Shown here: in pieces, positions 1 through 9,094 of the stretch
Position numbering within the stretch: position 1 is the first letter of the stretch
How the letters are laid out: each line of letters begins with the position of its first letter
Source of the DNA: Pantoea rwandensis
Lineage (GTDB): Bacteria > Pseudomonadota > Gammaproteobacteria > Enterobacterales > Enterobacteriaceae
Length of the DNA: 64,000 bases
Reading direction: 5' to 3'
Assembly (NCBI RefSeq): GCF_000759475.1
Contig: NZ_CP009454.1
Location: 1,860,001 to 1,924,000 of the forward strand
Translations under genes and position numbers: made by a program
The notes under the pieces: generated by a model
What the model saw: only the letters and a program-made list of their open reading frames with translations
Databases searched by the model: none
What the model was told of the DNA's origin: nothing

Positions 1-1294
1 CGCGATGCAGCCAGTGTAGGCGTAAACCCAGCGTTTGCGCATGCTCCAACAGGTTGCTGGTCAATTGCGACGGAGAGAGCCAGCCGCCTTGCGGATAGAA
101 AATGCCACCACAACCGGTATCGACGCCCGCTAACTGCTGCGCGTCCTCTTTACTTACGCCGTACGCCACATCATGCGGCAATCCCATCTCCAGCATCTGG
201 GCAATTTTATCGGCACTTTTGCTGTCCCAGCCGAGTTGCAACACGCCGCTCCAGTCATGCTCGAACATCACCGGTAGCTGGTCGTACAAACGGCGGGCAA
301 AGGTGAACGCCGCAGGGAAGAACGTAGCGAGAGCGGGATCGTGCTGATTAAGCAGCGGGTAAAGTGCGCCTTGACGATTGCCGGAAGCACCCAGCGCGGG
401 CGCGGCATCGGCGCAATAAAGTGTTACCTTCCAGCCGCGGCGCAGCAGCGCCAGCGCCAGTACGGCACTCGCCACGCCACCGCCAACCAGCGCCACTTCC
501 TGAGTGCGAGCCGCAGGGCGGGCGTACCATGGCTGGGTGTGGGGTAGGGCTGCAACCTGTTCCATTACGCCGGTTAACATTTCGCGCTTGTGACCAAAGC
601 CTTTGCGTTTGGTCACCGTGAACCCGGCTTCCTGCAAACCACGGCGCACAAATCCGGCGGCAGTGAACGTTGCCAGCGTCCCGTCTGGACGCGCCAGACG
701 CGCCATGGCGGCGAAAAGTTCTGGCGTCCACATTTCCGGGTTTTTAGCGGGGGCAAAACCATCTAAAAACCATGCATCCACCTGAGCATTAAGACTGTCA
801 TCAAAGGTATTAATTAGCGCGTTAATATCACCGAGCCAGAGATCGAGCGTGACTTTACCGCTGTTGAACAGTAAACGCTGACAACCCGGCAGCGCCTGTG
901 GCCACTGTTGCTGTAATTGTTCGGCCCATGGCGCCAGCTCGGGCCAGTGCGCATGTGCGGCAATCAGATCGGTTTGCGTCAGTGGGAATTTTTCGCAGCT
1001 GATGAAGTGCAGGCGCTTAAGTGTCGCGTCGGGATGTTCGCTACAGAAGCGATCGAAGGCTTGCCACAGGGTGAGAAAGTTAAGACCAGTCCCAAAACCG
1101 CTCTCAGCGACGATAAAAAGATCGCGCGAATGTTGAGCAAAGCGGGCAGGAATATGGTTGCCATCAAGAAAAACATAGCGCGTCTCCTCCAGCCCATTGT
1201 CGTTGGAGAAATAGACGTCGTCGAATGCTCGGGAAACAGGTGTACCCTGATCATTCCAGTTTAATTGCGCGTGTTCAACCGGGGATAACTTCAC
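1..1294 (-). CDS. mnmC: MnmC, bifunctional tRNA mnm5s2U34 biosynthesis enzyme (5' part, cut by window edge)
   Basis: This enzyme finishes the mnm5s2U modification at tRNA wobble position 34: the C-terminal FAD domain removes the carboxymethyl group and the N-terminal domain methylates the product using SAM. About 431 codons are inside the window, against roughly 660 in the family. The methyltransferase part shows the SAM-binding stretch [11 protein letters not shown] near residue 60, and the start of the oxidase part shows the dinucleotide loop VGGGVASA. The GTG at 1294 is the only usable start, because an in-frame TGA lies four codons upstream, and the N-terminus from there aligns in length with E. 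coli MnmC. It is divergent from fabB, as in E. coli. The 3' end lies outside the window. Confidence 0.95.
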   Translation of the reverse strand, partial: MKLSPVEHAQLNWNDQGTPVSRAFDDVYFSNDNGLEETRYVFLDGNHIPARFAQHSRDLFIVAESGFGTGLNFLTLWQAFDRFCSEHPDATLKRLHFISCEKFPLTQTDLIAAHAHWPELAPWAEQLQQQWPQALPGCQRLLFNSGKVTLDLWLGDINALINTFDDSLNAQVDAWFLDGFAPAKNPEMWTPELFAAMARLARPDGTLATFTAAGFVRRGLQEAGFTVTKRKGFGHKREMLTGVMEQVAALPHTQPWYARPAARTQEVALVGGGVASAVLALALLRRGWKVTLYCADAAPALGASGNRQGALYPLLNQHDPALATFFPAAFTFARRLYDQLPVMFEHDWSGVLQLGWDSKSADKIAQMLEMGLPHDVAYGVSKEDAQQLAGVDTGCGGIFYPQGGWLSPSQLTSNLLEHAQTLGLRLHWLHR

Positions 1295-1370
1295 GGGAAA
1301 GGCTCATATTTCAGGCAGTGGCGCGATTTTAACGACTGCCGTCACATGACGCAAATTTACAAAAGGAAAT

Positions 1371-1387
1371 GGCTGATCGGACTTGTT
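1371..1387 (+). promoter_or_regulatory. FadR-like operator upstream of fabB
   Basis: The 17-mer GGCTGATCGGACTTGTT matches about 12 of the 16 fixed positions of the FadR consensus (AACTGGTCNGACCAGTT). It lies where E. coli fabB carries its FadR activation site, overlapping the -35 region. In E. coli FadR bound here activates fabB and links unsaturated fatty acid synthesis to acyl-CoA levels. The assignment rests on sequence similarity and position only. Confidence 0.6.
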
Positions 1388-1411
1388 CGGCTTACAACTG
1401 TAAGCTAGAGT
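1383..1411 (+). promoter_or_regulatory. fabB sigma-70 promoter with FabR-like palindrome in the spacer
   Basis: A -35 element TTGTTC (1383-1388) and a -10 element TAGAGT (1406-1411) are separated by 17 bp. The spacer is occupied almost entirely by the palindrome GCTTACAACTGTAAGC (1390-1405), which resembles the FabR operator. In E. coli the FabR site has the same position in fabB, and FabR represses transcription when unsaturated acyl chains are plentiful. The base composition of the half-sites differs from E. coli (CTTACA rather than CGTACA). Confidence 0.65.
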
Positions 1412-1449
1412 GCACGTCAATCCAAAAGAAGTGGAATGAGGACTATTGA

Positions 1450-2670
1450 ATGAAACGTGCAGTGATTACTGGCCTGGGTATCGTTTCCAGCATTGGTAAT
1501 AACCAGCAAGAAGTGCTGGCTTCTCTGCGTGAAGGCCGTTCGGGTATCACCTTCTCTGAAGAGATGAGAGATATCGGTATGCGCAGCCACGTATGGGGCA
1601 ACGTCAAACTGGATACCAACGGGCTCATCGATCGCAAAATCGTGCGTTTCATGAGTGATGCTTCAATCTACGCTTACCTGTCAATGGCGGAAGCGATTCA
1701 GGATTCCGGTCTGACTGATGAGCAATATCAGAACAACCCACGCGTGGGTCTGATTGCCGGTTCAGGCGGTGGTTCTCCGCGTTACCAGGTCTTCGGTGCC
1801 GATGCGATGCGTGGCCCGCGTGGCCTGAAAGCCGTTGGTCCTTATGTGGTGACCAAAGCCATGGGTTCAGGTGTATCAGCTTGTCTGGCTACCCCATTCA
1901 AAATCCACGGCGTGAACTACTCAATCAGCTCTGCCTGTGCGACTTCCGCACACTGCATCGGTAACGCGGTTGAGCAGATTCAGTTGGGTAAACAGGACAT
2001 CGTGTTTGCTGGCGGCGGCGAAGAGCTGAGCTGGGAAATGGCCTGTGAGTTTGATGCGATGGGCGCACTGTCTACCAAATACAACGAAACGCCAGAAAAA
2101 GCTTCTCGTACCTATGATGCAAACCGTGATGGTTTTGTGATCGCAGGCGGCGGCGGCATGGTGGTGGTTGAAGAGCTGGAGCATGCTCTGGCGCGTGGCG
2201 CGCACATCTACGCTGAAATCGTCGGATACGGCGCAACCTCAGACGGCGCAGATATGGTTGCTCCTTCAGGCGAAGGCGCAGTGCGCTGCATGAAGATGGC
2301 TATGCAGGGCGTTGATACCCCAATCGATTACCTCAACACCCACGGCACTTCAACGCCAGTCGGCGACGTGAAAGAGTTGGGCGCGATTCAGGAAGTGTTC
2401 GGTGACAACTCGCCGTTCATCTCTGCGACCAAAGCCATGACCGGTCACTCACTGGGTGCAGCCGGCGTGCAGGAGGCGATCTACACCTTGCTGATGCTGG
2501 AGCATAACTTCATCGCGCCAAGCATCAACATCGAAGAGCTGGATGAAGCCGGTAAAGGCCTGAACATCGTGACGCAGCCGACTGAAAAAGCGCTGACCAC
2601 CGTGATGTCCAACAGCTTCGGTTTCGGCGGCACCAACGCCACCTTGACCATGCGTAAGCTGCCAGCTTAA
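1450..2670 (+). CDS. fabB: FabB, beta-ketoacyl-ACP synthase I
   Basis: KAS I condenses malonyl-ACP with acyl-ACP in cytosolic fatty acid elongation and is specifically needed to elongate the cis-unsaturated intermediate. The 406 residues equal the E. coli length. The catalytic triad is visible: Cys163 in SSACATS, His298 in NTHGTSTP and His333 in MTGHSLGA, with Lys328 beside the last. The ATG start follows GAATGAGGACTATTGA, which offers a GAGGA ribosome-binding site. It is transcribed alone, with a promoter carrying FadR- and FabR-like sites and a strong terminator just downstream. It is divergent from mnmC. Confidence 0.98.
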   Translation: MKRAVITGLGIVSSIGNNQQEVLASLREGRSGITFSEEMRDIGMRSHVWGNVKLDTNGLIDRKIVRFMSDASIYAYLSMAEAIQDSGLTDEQYQNNPRVGLIAGSGGGSPRYQVFGADAMRGPRGLKAVGPYVVTKAMGSGVSACLATPFKIHGVNYSISSACATSAHCIGNAVEQIQLGKQDIVFAGGGEELSWEMACEFDAMGALSTKYNETPEKASRTYDANRDGFVIAGGGGMVVVEELEHALARGAHIYAEIVGYGATSDGADMVAPSGEGAVRCMKMAMQGVDTPIDYLNTHGTSTPVGDVKELGAIQEVFGDNSPFISATKAMTGHSLGAAGVQEAIYTLLMLEHNFIAPSINIEELDEAGKGLNIVTQPTEKALTTVMSNSFGFGGTNATLTMRKLPA

Positions 2671-2690
2671 TCGCGTGATCACAGTTTTCC

Positions 2691-2722
2691 AGGGGCCGGT
2701 CTATCCGGCCCCTGTTGTTTTT
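2691..2722 (+). terminator. Rho-independent terminator of fabB
   Basis: A 9-bp perfect stem (AGGGGCCGG at 2691-2699 with CCGGCCCCT at 2705-2713) has a 5-nt loop and is followed by GTTGTTTTT. Confidence 0.9.
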
Positions 2723-2889
2723 GACATTTCCCTCGCTGCTTGCCTACACTCATCCCATCTTGCCTGAAATAAAATAATCGTTTGTGCACATTATGAACCA
2801 AATAACCCGTTTTCGTCTGAATGCAAGACACGAACGTGTAAGAGGGTCTCGCTTGTCGCACACGCTCTGAACAAGGAGTTCATACCATC

Positions 2890-4071
2890 ATGTCCACGGC
2901 TGCTGATACGCAGACGCAATCTGTGCTGCCTTTGGGTTGCATATCCTTTGCGGTATTTCTCACTTATTTAACCGCAGGGCTGGCGCTCCCGGTCATCCCG
3001 CTGTACGTGCATCAGGAATTGGGCATGAGCAACCTGATGGTGGGTGTTGCGGTAGGGATTCAGTTCTTCGCCACGCTGCTGACGCGCAGCTTCGCCGGAC
3101 GCCGAGCCGATCAGCACGGTGCAAAGCTCACCACGCAACACGGTATGATCGCCATCGCGCTGGTGGGTGGGGCGTATCTGGCCGCGGCGCTGTTGCCCGT
3201 TTCGCCGTGGGCAAAATTTGGTTTGCTGGCAGTGGGGCGTTTGTTACTCGGATTTGGTGAAAGCTTGCTGCTCACCGGCAATCTGACCTGGGGCATGGGG
3301 TTGGTGGGCAGCAAACGATCCGGCCTGGTGATGTCGTGGAACGGTATGGCGATTTATGGATCGCTGGCAGCGGGCGCACCGCTGGGTTTGCTGATCAATC
3401 AGCATGGCGGATTCGCGGCACTCGGTGGTGTCGCGCTGTTACTGCCACTGCTCTCGCTGGCGATCAATAGCTGGGTCACTAAAGTGCCGGTGGTGGGTGG
3501 CGAACGTCCCTCATTGCTCAGCGTGGTGAAAACCATCTTTCAACCCGGCATGGCGCTGGCGTTACAGGGCACCGGTTTCGCCGTGATCGGTACCTTTACC
3601 TCGCTCTATTTTGCTGCAGAAAACTGGGGCAATGCCGGTTTTGCCCTGACCGCATTTGGCTGTGCTTTTGTATTGGTGCGTGTTTTCTTTGGCGGCCTGC
3701 CGGATCGTCACGGTGGCGTCCGCGTCGCAATGATTTCGCTGCTGGTGGAAACCGCCGGTTTGCTGGTGCTGGCATGTGCAACCTCTGGCTGGATGGCGCT
3801 GGTGGGTGCCGCGCTCACCGGTTGCGGCTGTTCACTGATTTTCCCGGCGCTCGGCGTCGAGGTGATCAAACGCGTCTCGCCACAAATTCGTGGCACGGCG
3901 CTGGGCGGTTTCTCTGCTTTCCAGGATATCGCTTACGGTGCCAGCGGCCCACTGACCGGCCTGCTCGCCACGGCATTGGGTTATGGCTCGGTCTACCTTG
4001 CGGGTGCCTGCTGCGCAGCCCTGGGCATTCTCGTCACCTGGTCGTTTGCGCGTAGCGCGACAGCAGCGTAA
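2890..4071 (+). CDS. yfcJ: YfcJ-family MFS transporter
   Basis: This is a predicted 12-helix inner-membrane drug/sugar antiporter of the major facilitator superfamily, in the YfcJ/YhhS (UPF0226) group. The 393 residues are close to the 392 of E. coli YfcJ, and the gene directly follows fabB as in E. coli. The loop after helix 2 shows the MFS-type signature [14 protein letters not shown] (about residues 67-80), and the rest is hydrophobic throughout. The ATG has AAGGAG about 10 nt upstream. The substrate is not known; arabinose-efflux naming in databases is by homology only. Its last 38 bases overlap the 3' end of the convergent MocR gene, with no terminator hairpin between them. Confidence 0.9.
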   Translation: MSTAADTQTQSVLPLGCISFAVFLTYLTAGLALPVIPLYVHQELGMSNLMVGVAVGIQFFATLLTRSFAGRRADQHGAKLTTQHGMIAIALVGGAYLAAALLPVSPWAKFGLLAVGRLLLGFGESLLLTGNLTWGMGLVGSKRSGLVMSWNGMAIYGSLAAGAPLGLLINQHGGFAALGGVALLLPLLSLAINSWVTKVPVVGGERPSLLSVVKTIFQPGMALALQGTGFAVIGTFTSLYFAAENWGNAGFALTAFGCAFVLVRVFFGGLPDRHGGVRVAMISLLVETAGLLVLACATSGWMALVGAALTGCGCSLIFPALGVEVIKRVSPQIRGTALGGFSAFQDIAYGASGPLTGLLATALGYGSVYLAGACCAALGILVTWSFARSATAA

Positions 4072-5470
4072 CCAGTTTATCGCAGGCGCTGACAATCTCA
4101 CCCGGCGTCAGCGCGGCAAAGCCCAGCAGCCAGCCTGGTTGCGACTGACTGCTGGTGTATAACGGCGACAGACGCGGCAACAGCAGACCAATTTCACTGG
4201 CCTGCTGCGTGAGTTGTGCTTCCTCACCCTGATGCAATGATACCGTCAGCTGCAGCCCGCCAGATGCCTGCAGCGGCGTCAGCCACGGCTGCAGGCGCGT
4301 GTTGATCTGCTCCAGCAATCGATCGCGGCGACTGTGATAAAGCTGACGCATTAGCCGCAGGTGGCTGGCAAAATGACCTTGCTGCAGAAACTCTGCTGTG
4401 ATCGCTTGCGGCAACAGCGCGCTGTGTCCATCAAGAATGCTGCGTGCGCGACCAACGGCATCCACCAGCGCTGGCGGGACCACCATCCACGCCAGTCGCA
4501 GGGAGGGGAAGAGCGTTTTGGAAAAGGTGCCGAGGCAGATAACCCGGCTATGATTCTCCAGGCCCTGCAAGGTGGGAATCGGGCGATCGTCATAGTGAAA
4601 CTCACTGTCGTAATCATCTTCTATCAACCAGCTTTGATGTTGGCGCGCCCAGTCGAGCCATTGCAGACGGCGGGTCAGGCTCATCGCGGTGCCGGTGGGA
4701 TAGTGATGTCCCGGCGTCAAATAAACCAGCCTGGCATCGCCTTCCAGCGGTATTGCCCCTTCGCCATCCAGCGGCATCGCGCGGCAGTGTGCACCCGCCG
4801 CGAGGAATGCGTTACGCGCGCCAGGATAGCCCGGCTCCTCAAGCCAGACTTCATCATTGGCATCCAGCAACATCAGTGCCAGTAACTGCAAGGCCTGCTG
4901 TGAACTGGTTAGGATCACCACTTGCCCGGCAGCGCAGCGTACGCCGCGTGATAACGCCAGATAATCCGCCACCGCCTCACGAAGCGGCATAAAGCCCAGT
5001 GGATCGCCATAGCCCATCACCTGGCTACCCAGCGAGCGCTGTACGCTGTTACTGATCCGGCGCCATTGCGTATGCGGGAAAGCGCGTAATTCAGGCGAAC
5101 CGGCGGCAAACGCATGGGGGAACGGCGGATCCTGGCAGCCACCCGTCGCCAGAATCTGCTCGCCGCGTCGGGAGAATTGGGGTGAATTCAGTACGGGTGT
5201 GGTCGCCGCCCGTGCAGGCATCGCAATCGATACGTAAGTACCCCGGCTCGCCCGTCTCTCCAGATAGCCTTCACTCTCTAACTGCGCATAAGCGGCTTCC
5301 ACCGTCACCCGCGACAGTGACAAATCCTCGGCTAACTGACGGCTGGAGGGTAAGCGTTGCTGATGGTGTAAATGACCGCTGGTAATGGCCTGGCGTAACG
5401 TATGGCACAAACGTTCACGCAAGCCGCCGGATGACGCATGATTAAACAGTGCTAAAAAAGAGTGGCGCAT
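4034..5470 (-). CDS. MocR/PdxR-type transcriptional regulator (GntR wHTH fused to aminotransferase fold)
   Basis: This cytosolic regulator joins an N-terminal GntR winged helix-turn-helix (about residues 10-80, with [18 protein letters not shown]) to a class I aminotransferase domain (about 110-478) that binds PLP as effector. The PLP-lysine candidate is Lys318 in [11 protein letters not shown], and the cofactor aspartate lies in EDDYDSEF near residue 286. The 478-residue length is typical for MocR proteins. It starts 86 bp from the divergent rhodanese gene, and repeated ACCAC elements fill the gap, so that gene is its likely target and it probably autoregulates. I cannot assign the effector. 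This pair is absent between yfcJ and flk in E. coli. Confidence 0.9.
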   Translation of the reverse strand: MRHSFLALFNHASSGGLRERLCHTLRQAITSGHLHHQQRLPSSRQLAEDLSLSRVTVEAAYAQLESEGYLERRASRGTYVSIAMPARAATTPVLNSPQFSRRGEQILATGGCQDPPFPHAFAAGSPELRAFPHTQWRRISNSVQRSLGSQVMGYGDPLGFMPLREAVADYLALSRGVRCAAGQVVILTSSQQALQLLALMLLDANDEVWLEEPGYPGARNAFLAAGAHCRAMPLDGEGAIPLEGDARLVYLTPGHHYPTGTAMSLTRRLQWLDWARQHQSWLIEDDYDSEFHYDDRPIPTLQGLENHSRVICLGTFSKTLFPSLRLAWMVVPPALVDAVGRARSILDGHSALLPQAITAEFLQQGHFASHLRLMRQLYHSRRDRLLEQINTRLQPWLTPLQASGGLQLTVSLHQGEEAQLTQQASEIGLLLPRLSPLYTSSQSQPGWLLGFAALTPGEIVSACDKLVTLLSRYAQTTR

Positions 5471-5519
5471 GGTGGTCTTATCACTGTGGAAAAAGTGGTA
5501 TCAGATTGCAGACCACTTT
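5471..5519. promoter_or_regulatory. Candidate MocR operator (ACCAC repeats)
   Basis: An inverted repeat AAAGTGGT (5492-5499) and ACCACTTT (5512-5519) has a 12-bp spacer. A further GGTGGTCT at 5471-5478 is the inverted copy of AGACCACT at 5510-5517. All lie between the MocR gene and the rhodanese gene. MocR proteins usually bind paired short repeats near their own promoter, so these are the best operator candidates. No binding evidence is visible in sequence alone. Confidence 0.5.
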
Positions 5520-5556
5520 GCCGTAAACTCAGGGAAAATTACACAAGGAGAATGCG

Positions 5557-6000
5557 ATGTCATCAGTCTTACTCTTCCCACCCGCCGATCCTCAAGAGAG
5601 CGTGGCCTATCTGCAGCACAAACTGAGTTACTACACTGACGCCTGGGATTTGGCAGAAGATCTGGCGCAAGGCGTGAGCGCGATTGTGGTGATCGATGCA
5701 CGATCCACTGAGGTTTATCAGGCGGGGCATATTACCGGGGCGCTCTCGTTTCCGCATCGCACTATGAATGCCGAATCCACAGCACAGTTGGATCGCAGCA
5801 AGGTTTATATCACTTACTGCGATGGCATTGGCTGCAACGGCTCAACGAAAGCGGCATGGAAACTGGCTTCGCTGGGTTTTCAGGTCAAAGAGTTGATAGG
5901 TGGGCTGGATTTCTGGAAACGCGATGGGCATCCGTTAACGTGGGGAACGTCGCCCGGCGAATGGCCACAGGCCGCACCCGGCGCGCACTGTGGCTGTTAA
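5557..6000 (+). CDS. Rhodanese-like domain protein
   Basis: This single-domain rhodanese of 147 residues probably carries sulfur as a persulfide on a cysteine in the cytosol. The active-site loop reads TYCDGIGCNGS near residue 90. The first Cys is at the catalytic position, and a second Cys five residues on is unusual, as classical sulfurtransferases have CRxGxR-type loops. The C-terminus GAHCGC adds more cysteines. ATG 5557 is preceded by AAGGAG at good spacing. There is no signal peptide. It is divergent from the MocR regulator and converges on flk with only one base between the stop codons. Substrate and partner are unknown. Confidence 0.85.
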   Translation: MSSVLLFPPADPQESVAYLQHKLSYYTDAWDLAEDLAQGVSAIVVIDARSTEVYQAGHITGALSFPHRTMNAESTAQLDRSKVYITYCDGIGCNGSTKAAWKLASLGFQVKELIGGLDFWKRDGHPLTWGTSPGEWPQAAPGAHCGC

Positions 6001-6001
6001 G

Positions 6002-7033
6002 TTACAGAAATAGCCAGAGTAAAAAGAAGAACAGCGCCAGGCCAAGGATTAACGTCAGTGCCGGGCGCTGAGCCAGTGGACGCGGTAATATCTCGATCCA
6101 CGGCGACCAGATCGGCTGCGGGCGCAGATCGCTGGCAGTGTGCGGCTGCTCCAGCGTTTTCTCGACGCGACGACTGAAGAGTAAATTGAGGAGATCCTGG
6201 GTTTGCGCGGGCGTCAGCACTGTCTGTGGCGTGGCCTGGAAACGCTGCTGGCTGTAATCCTCCAGCAAACGCTGTTCGTCATGCGTCAACGGCTGCTTCA
6301 GCGAGGTTTCCAGCATTTGTAAGGTCGGTGCGCTGTGTTGACCCAACGTCTGACGTACCTGCAAATATTGTGTCAGCAGCGGGAAGTGGCGAGAGGGAAT
6401 CGGATCGCCACTCTTCAGATTGACCAGTTTCAGCGCTTCAGACAGCAGCTTGACCGGTGATTCACCGGTCGTGGCCGCGAGGCGCGTAACCTGTTGATTC
6501 AGCGATTGCTGTTCAGCCGGCAGCAGTGTGCGGTCGGACGCGCGCGTTTGCTGCGGTTGTGGGATCGCCATCTGCCCATTTTGCAGCATGGTCAGCACCT
6601 GACGTAGCTGATCCTGCGAGAGCGCACTCAGCACCGTTTGATTGAATTGCTGACGGATAAAGTCACTCACCGCCTGACGATTATTCCCCTGCGGCAGCTT
6701 CTCCAAGAGCTGCTGCAACAGCTGGCGCGTTGCAAGGCTGTTCTGCACCTGGGTCAAGCGCCCATTCAAATGCTGTTCGGCAGCAGGAAAATGACGCGAT
6801 TGCAGCTCAGCATCATTCTTTACGCCCACTTCATGGCGTACGCCAGCCCACAATTCAGGGGCTTTCAAGGTACTGAGTGACATGATGCGCACAATCAGAC
6901 GTTCCAGCGTGGTGCGCTGGGCAGGGGAGAGTGGCTGTTCGCCCGCCGGTCCGCCAGGACGAGTGGGGCCAGTCGCATGAGTGAGCGTTGAACGATCGCC
7001 CGCAGGCACACCGGGACCGCTGAGAGGTTGCAT
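6002..7033 (-). CDS. flk: Flk, flagellar biosynthesis regulator
   Basis: In Salmonella Flk couples flagellar ring assembly to the switch in export specificity and prevents premature FlgM loss; it is membrane-anchored with most of the chain in the cytosol. The protein ends in a single hydrophobic helix (about residues 320-343) typical of a C-terminal anchor. The body is Gln-rich, with the conserved SRHFPAAEQHL and QGNNRQAVSDFIRQQ segments shared with E. coli Flk. I chose ATG 7033 because AAGGA lies eight bases upstream and MQPLSGP matches the E. coli N-terminus. A longer reading frame extends to 7099 without a good ribosome-binding site. In E. coli flk is next to pdxB; here two genes are inserted between them. 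Confidence 0.92.
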   Translation of the reverse strand: MQPLSGPGVPAGDRSTLTHATGPTRPGGPAGEQPLSPAQRTTLERLIVRIMSLSTLKAPELWAGVRHEVGVKNDAELQSRHFPAAEQHLNGRLTQVQNSLATRQLLQQLLEKLPQGNNRQAVSDFIRQQFNQTVLSALSQDQLRQVLTMLQNGQMAIPQPQQTRASDRTLLPAEQQSLNQQVTRLAATTGESPVKLLSEALKLVNLKSGDPIPSRHFPLLTQYLQVRQTLGQHSAPTLQMLETSLKQPLTHDEQRLLEDYSQQRFQATPQTVLTPAQTQDLLNLLFSRRVEKTLEQPHTASDLRPQPIWSPWIEILPRPLAQRPALTLILGLALFFFLLWLFL

Positions 7034-7094
7034 GGCGGAATCCTTGAAAAACGAGGTCAGATCCGGGTGCGCCGGAAAAAAGAGGCCATATGAT

Positions 7095-7125
7095 AACAAA
7101 AGCCCCCGGGAAATCCACGGGGGCT
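7095..7125 (-). terminator. Terminator of the EamA transporter gene
   Basis: Read on the minus strand, AGCCCCC pairs with GGGGGCT (7101-7125) and is followed by TTTTG. It lies between the stop of the EamA gene and the start of flk, so flk is likely transcribed from its own promoter. Confidence 0.75.
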
Positions 7126-7147
7126 GCGGCCTTTCGGGACAATAAAA

Positions 7148-8053
7148 TCAGGTGGCAGGATCGGGAACGGTCGACTCACGTGGCTTGCGCAGGGGTGTTT
7201 TCAGGCGTTGCGCCATAATCACACCGACTAAGGTCATCCCGCCACCTATCCAGTGATAAGCGTGCAACTGCTCATGCAGGAACATCACCGCGATAATGGC
7301 GGTAAACGCGGGTACAAAATTCATAAAAATGGTTGTCGTACTGGCGCCCAGACGTTGCACGCCAAGGATCCACAAGAATGGCGCAATAATGGACGCGAAC
7401 AGCCCGGCAAACAGCACCAGCGGAATGTTATGCAGATTCAGCGTAACGTCCGGTGCGCGCAAGAATCCAGGCAGTAACAGCAACACGCCAAAGAAAATCT
7501 GTACGTACAGGCTCTGCCAGGTCGGCAGAGGGATCGCCCAGCGTTTGGTCAGCACACCGTAAAGCGCATACGAGGTGGAAGCCGCCAGCATCATCAACTC
7601 GCCGTTGCCAAGACGCTGATTCAGCAACTGTGCCGGATTCCCTTCACTCACCAGCCAGACCAAACCGGCAAAGGACAACAGGCCACCAATTAAAATGCCG
7701 CGCGTCGGTGCAAGGCGCAAAACGAACAGGCTGAGCAGAATGGTCAGCAGCGGAATCGTGGCACCCAATATGCCCATCATCACCGCCGATACGCTGTGCG
7801 CGGCATAGTAGGCGAGACTTTGATATAGCACCATGCCCAACAAGCCGAGGACCAATAATCGCCACAGGTTGGCCTTCACGGCATGGCGATGACGCCACAC
7901 GCCGGGCAGGCTGAAGGGGGCGAGCACAATGAGTGCCAGCAACCAGCGATAAAAAGAGATGGCGGCAGGATCGATGCTCCCGGCAGAGAGTTTGCTGACG
8001 ATGGTGTTGATCGACCAGATCATCACCGCGATCAGCGGAAACAGTAAATTCAT
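7148..8053 (-). CDS. EamA (DMT) family exporter
   Basis: This 301-residue inner-membrane protein has two tandem EamA repeats and about ten predicted helices, the plan of drug/metabolite exporters such as RhaT and YdcZ relatives. The N-terminus MNLLFPLIAVMIWSINTIVSKL is the conserved first helix with its Trp-Ser-Asn motif. ATG 8053 is preceded by AGGAG at good spacing; an in-frame extension to 8188 would overlap the divergent regulator and lacks family similarity, so I exclude it. It is divergent from an AraC regulator, which suggests inducer-dependent efflux. The substrate is unknown. The pair interrupts the flk-pdxB adjacency seen in E. coli. Confidence 0.88.
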   Translation of the reverse strand: MNLLFPLIAVMIWSINTIVSKLSAGSIDPAAISFYRWLLALIVLAPFSLPGVWRHRHAVKANLWRLLVLGLLGMVLYQSLAYYAAHSVSAVMMGILGATIPLLTILLSLFVLRLAPTRGILIGGLLSFAGLVWLVSEGNPAQLLNQRLGNGELMMLAASTSYALYGVLTKRWAIPLPTWQSLYVQIFFGVLLLLPGFLRAPDVTLNLHNIPLVLFAGLFASIIAPFLWILGVQRLGASTTTIFMNFVPAFTAIIAVMFLHEQLHAYHWIGGGMTLVGVIMAQRLKTPLRKPRESTVPDPAT

Positions 8054-8091
8054 CGTACGGCTCCTGAGTTTAATCGCGAATAGTTTACATT

Positions 8092-8143
8092 TGACCGGTT
8101 TAAACCAGATAGTTAAAATCGGACAACATTCGTTAGTGACCGG
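8092..8143. promoter_or_regulatory. Candidate AraC-family operator region (TGACCGG repeats)
   Basis: TGACCGG occurs at 8092-8098 and again at 8137-8143 in the same orientation, 45 bp apart. The perfect palindrome GGTTTAAACC overlaps the first copy at 8097-8106. Both lie in the 95-bp gap between the divergent exporter and AraC regulator genes. AraC-family regulators bind direct repeats, so this is a reasonable operator candidate, by inference. Confidence 0.4.
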
Positions 8144-8148
8144 ACAGA

Positions 8149-8928
8149 ATGAATTTACAGATCGAGTATCAACCGCCGATTGATGCACCGCTGCTGCGCT
8201 ATTTTATGCGCTACGAGCAGGCTAACGCGAAAACCGCATATCTGCCGCATCTTCACAGTTGGGGTCAGGTGATTTTCGTCACCAGCCACGTGCTTGAAAT
8301 GGAAGTGGAGGGGGAACGGTTATTAACGCCAGCTGATATGCCGATTTGGATCCCGCCAGGACAACGGCACAGTAGCTATAACCATTGCCATGCCCAGTTT
8401 CGCACCTTCAACCTCGCCGCCGATCTCTGTGCGGGGATGCCCGACAATGCCTGTTTGCTGCACGTTGATGCGATTGTGCACGCCATCATGGATGACTTTG
8501 CGCAGCGCGAGTTGGAACAACCTCAGATCGAAGCGGACTGGCGATTGTGTGAAGTCTTAATTGATCGTCTGCGCCAGGCACCGGTGCACACCAGTTATTT
8601 GCCCCTGTCGGACGACAAATTCCTCGCGCCGATTTTGCGTGCCCTGGAAGAAAATCCCGGTGACAACACCACGCTGGCACAATGGGCGAAGCGCGTGTTC
8701 ACCACCGAGCGTACGCTGGCGCGACGTTGTCAGCAGCAGTTGAAAATGTCTTTCAGCGAATGGCGCCAGCGTTTACGGTTTTTGCGGGCCATTGCACTCC
8801 TGGAGCAGGGCTGCAGCGTGCAGGGCATTGCACACGAACTCGGCTATAGCTCGTCATCAGCGCTGATTGTGATGTTCCAGCAGCAGGCCGGCACCACGCC
8901 GGATCGCTACCGCAGCCGGTTAAGTTGA
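8149..8928 (+). CDS. AraC-family transcriptional regulator (NimR/YeaM-like)
   Basis: This 259-residue cytosolic regulator has an N-terminal cupin sensor (about residues 20-100, with LPHLHSWGQV and IPPGQRHSS) and a C-terminal AraC DNA-binding domain with two helix-turn-helix units (about 165-259, including IAHELGYSSSSALIVMFQQQAGTTP split over the second unit). The arrangement and motifs resemble NimR of E. coli, which controls an adjacent exporter. It is divergent from the EamA exporter and probably activates it. Its effector is unknown. The ATG overlaps nothing and lies 95 bp from the exporter start. Confidence 0.88.
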   Translation: MNLQIEYQPPIDAPLLRYFMRYEQANAKTAYLPHLHSWGQVIFVTSHVLEMEVEGERLLTPADMPIWIPPGQRHSSYNHCHAQFRTFNLAADLCAGMPDNACLLHVDAIVHAIMDDFAQRELEQPQIEADWRLCEVLIDRLRQAPVHTSYLPLSDDKFLAPILRALEENPGDNTTLAQWAKRVFTTERTLARRCQQQLKMSFSEWRQRLRFLRAIALLEQGCSVQGIAHELGYSSSSALIVMFQQQAGTTPDRYRSRLS

Positions 8929-8945
8929 AATGGGTTAGACCTGAA

Positions 8946-9048
8946 ATCATTCGCGTCGCAGAAAGGCGGCAAAGGTGTGGGGCCTCGGTCAGTAACGGAG
9001 GGTATCTACGCAGCCAACGTATCTGTGGCTTGAAGTATGACGGGTATA
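8946..9048. repeat. ERIC-like element (diverged), upstream of pdxB
   Basis: The segment begins ATCATTCGCGTCGCAG, continues AAGGCGGCAAA, and ends GCTTGAAGTATGACGGGTATA. These blocks have the order and spacing of the enterobacterial repetitive intergenic consensus. The central GGGGCCTCGGTC arm is altered, and the element is shorter than the roughly 126-bp consensus. It occupies nearly all of the gap before pdxB. Confidence 0.7.
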
Positions 9049-9094
9049 TGTAAGAATACGCGCCTCAAACGCCTCAGCAGACAGGACCGCCGCA

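Noticed and set aside
7148..8188. Extended 346-residue form of the EamA transporter
   Set aside because: The 45 extra N-terminal residues are not membrane-like, overlap the divergent AraC gene and lack a ribosome-binding site; ATG 8053 has AGGAG upstream.
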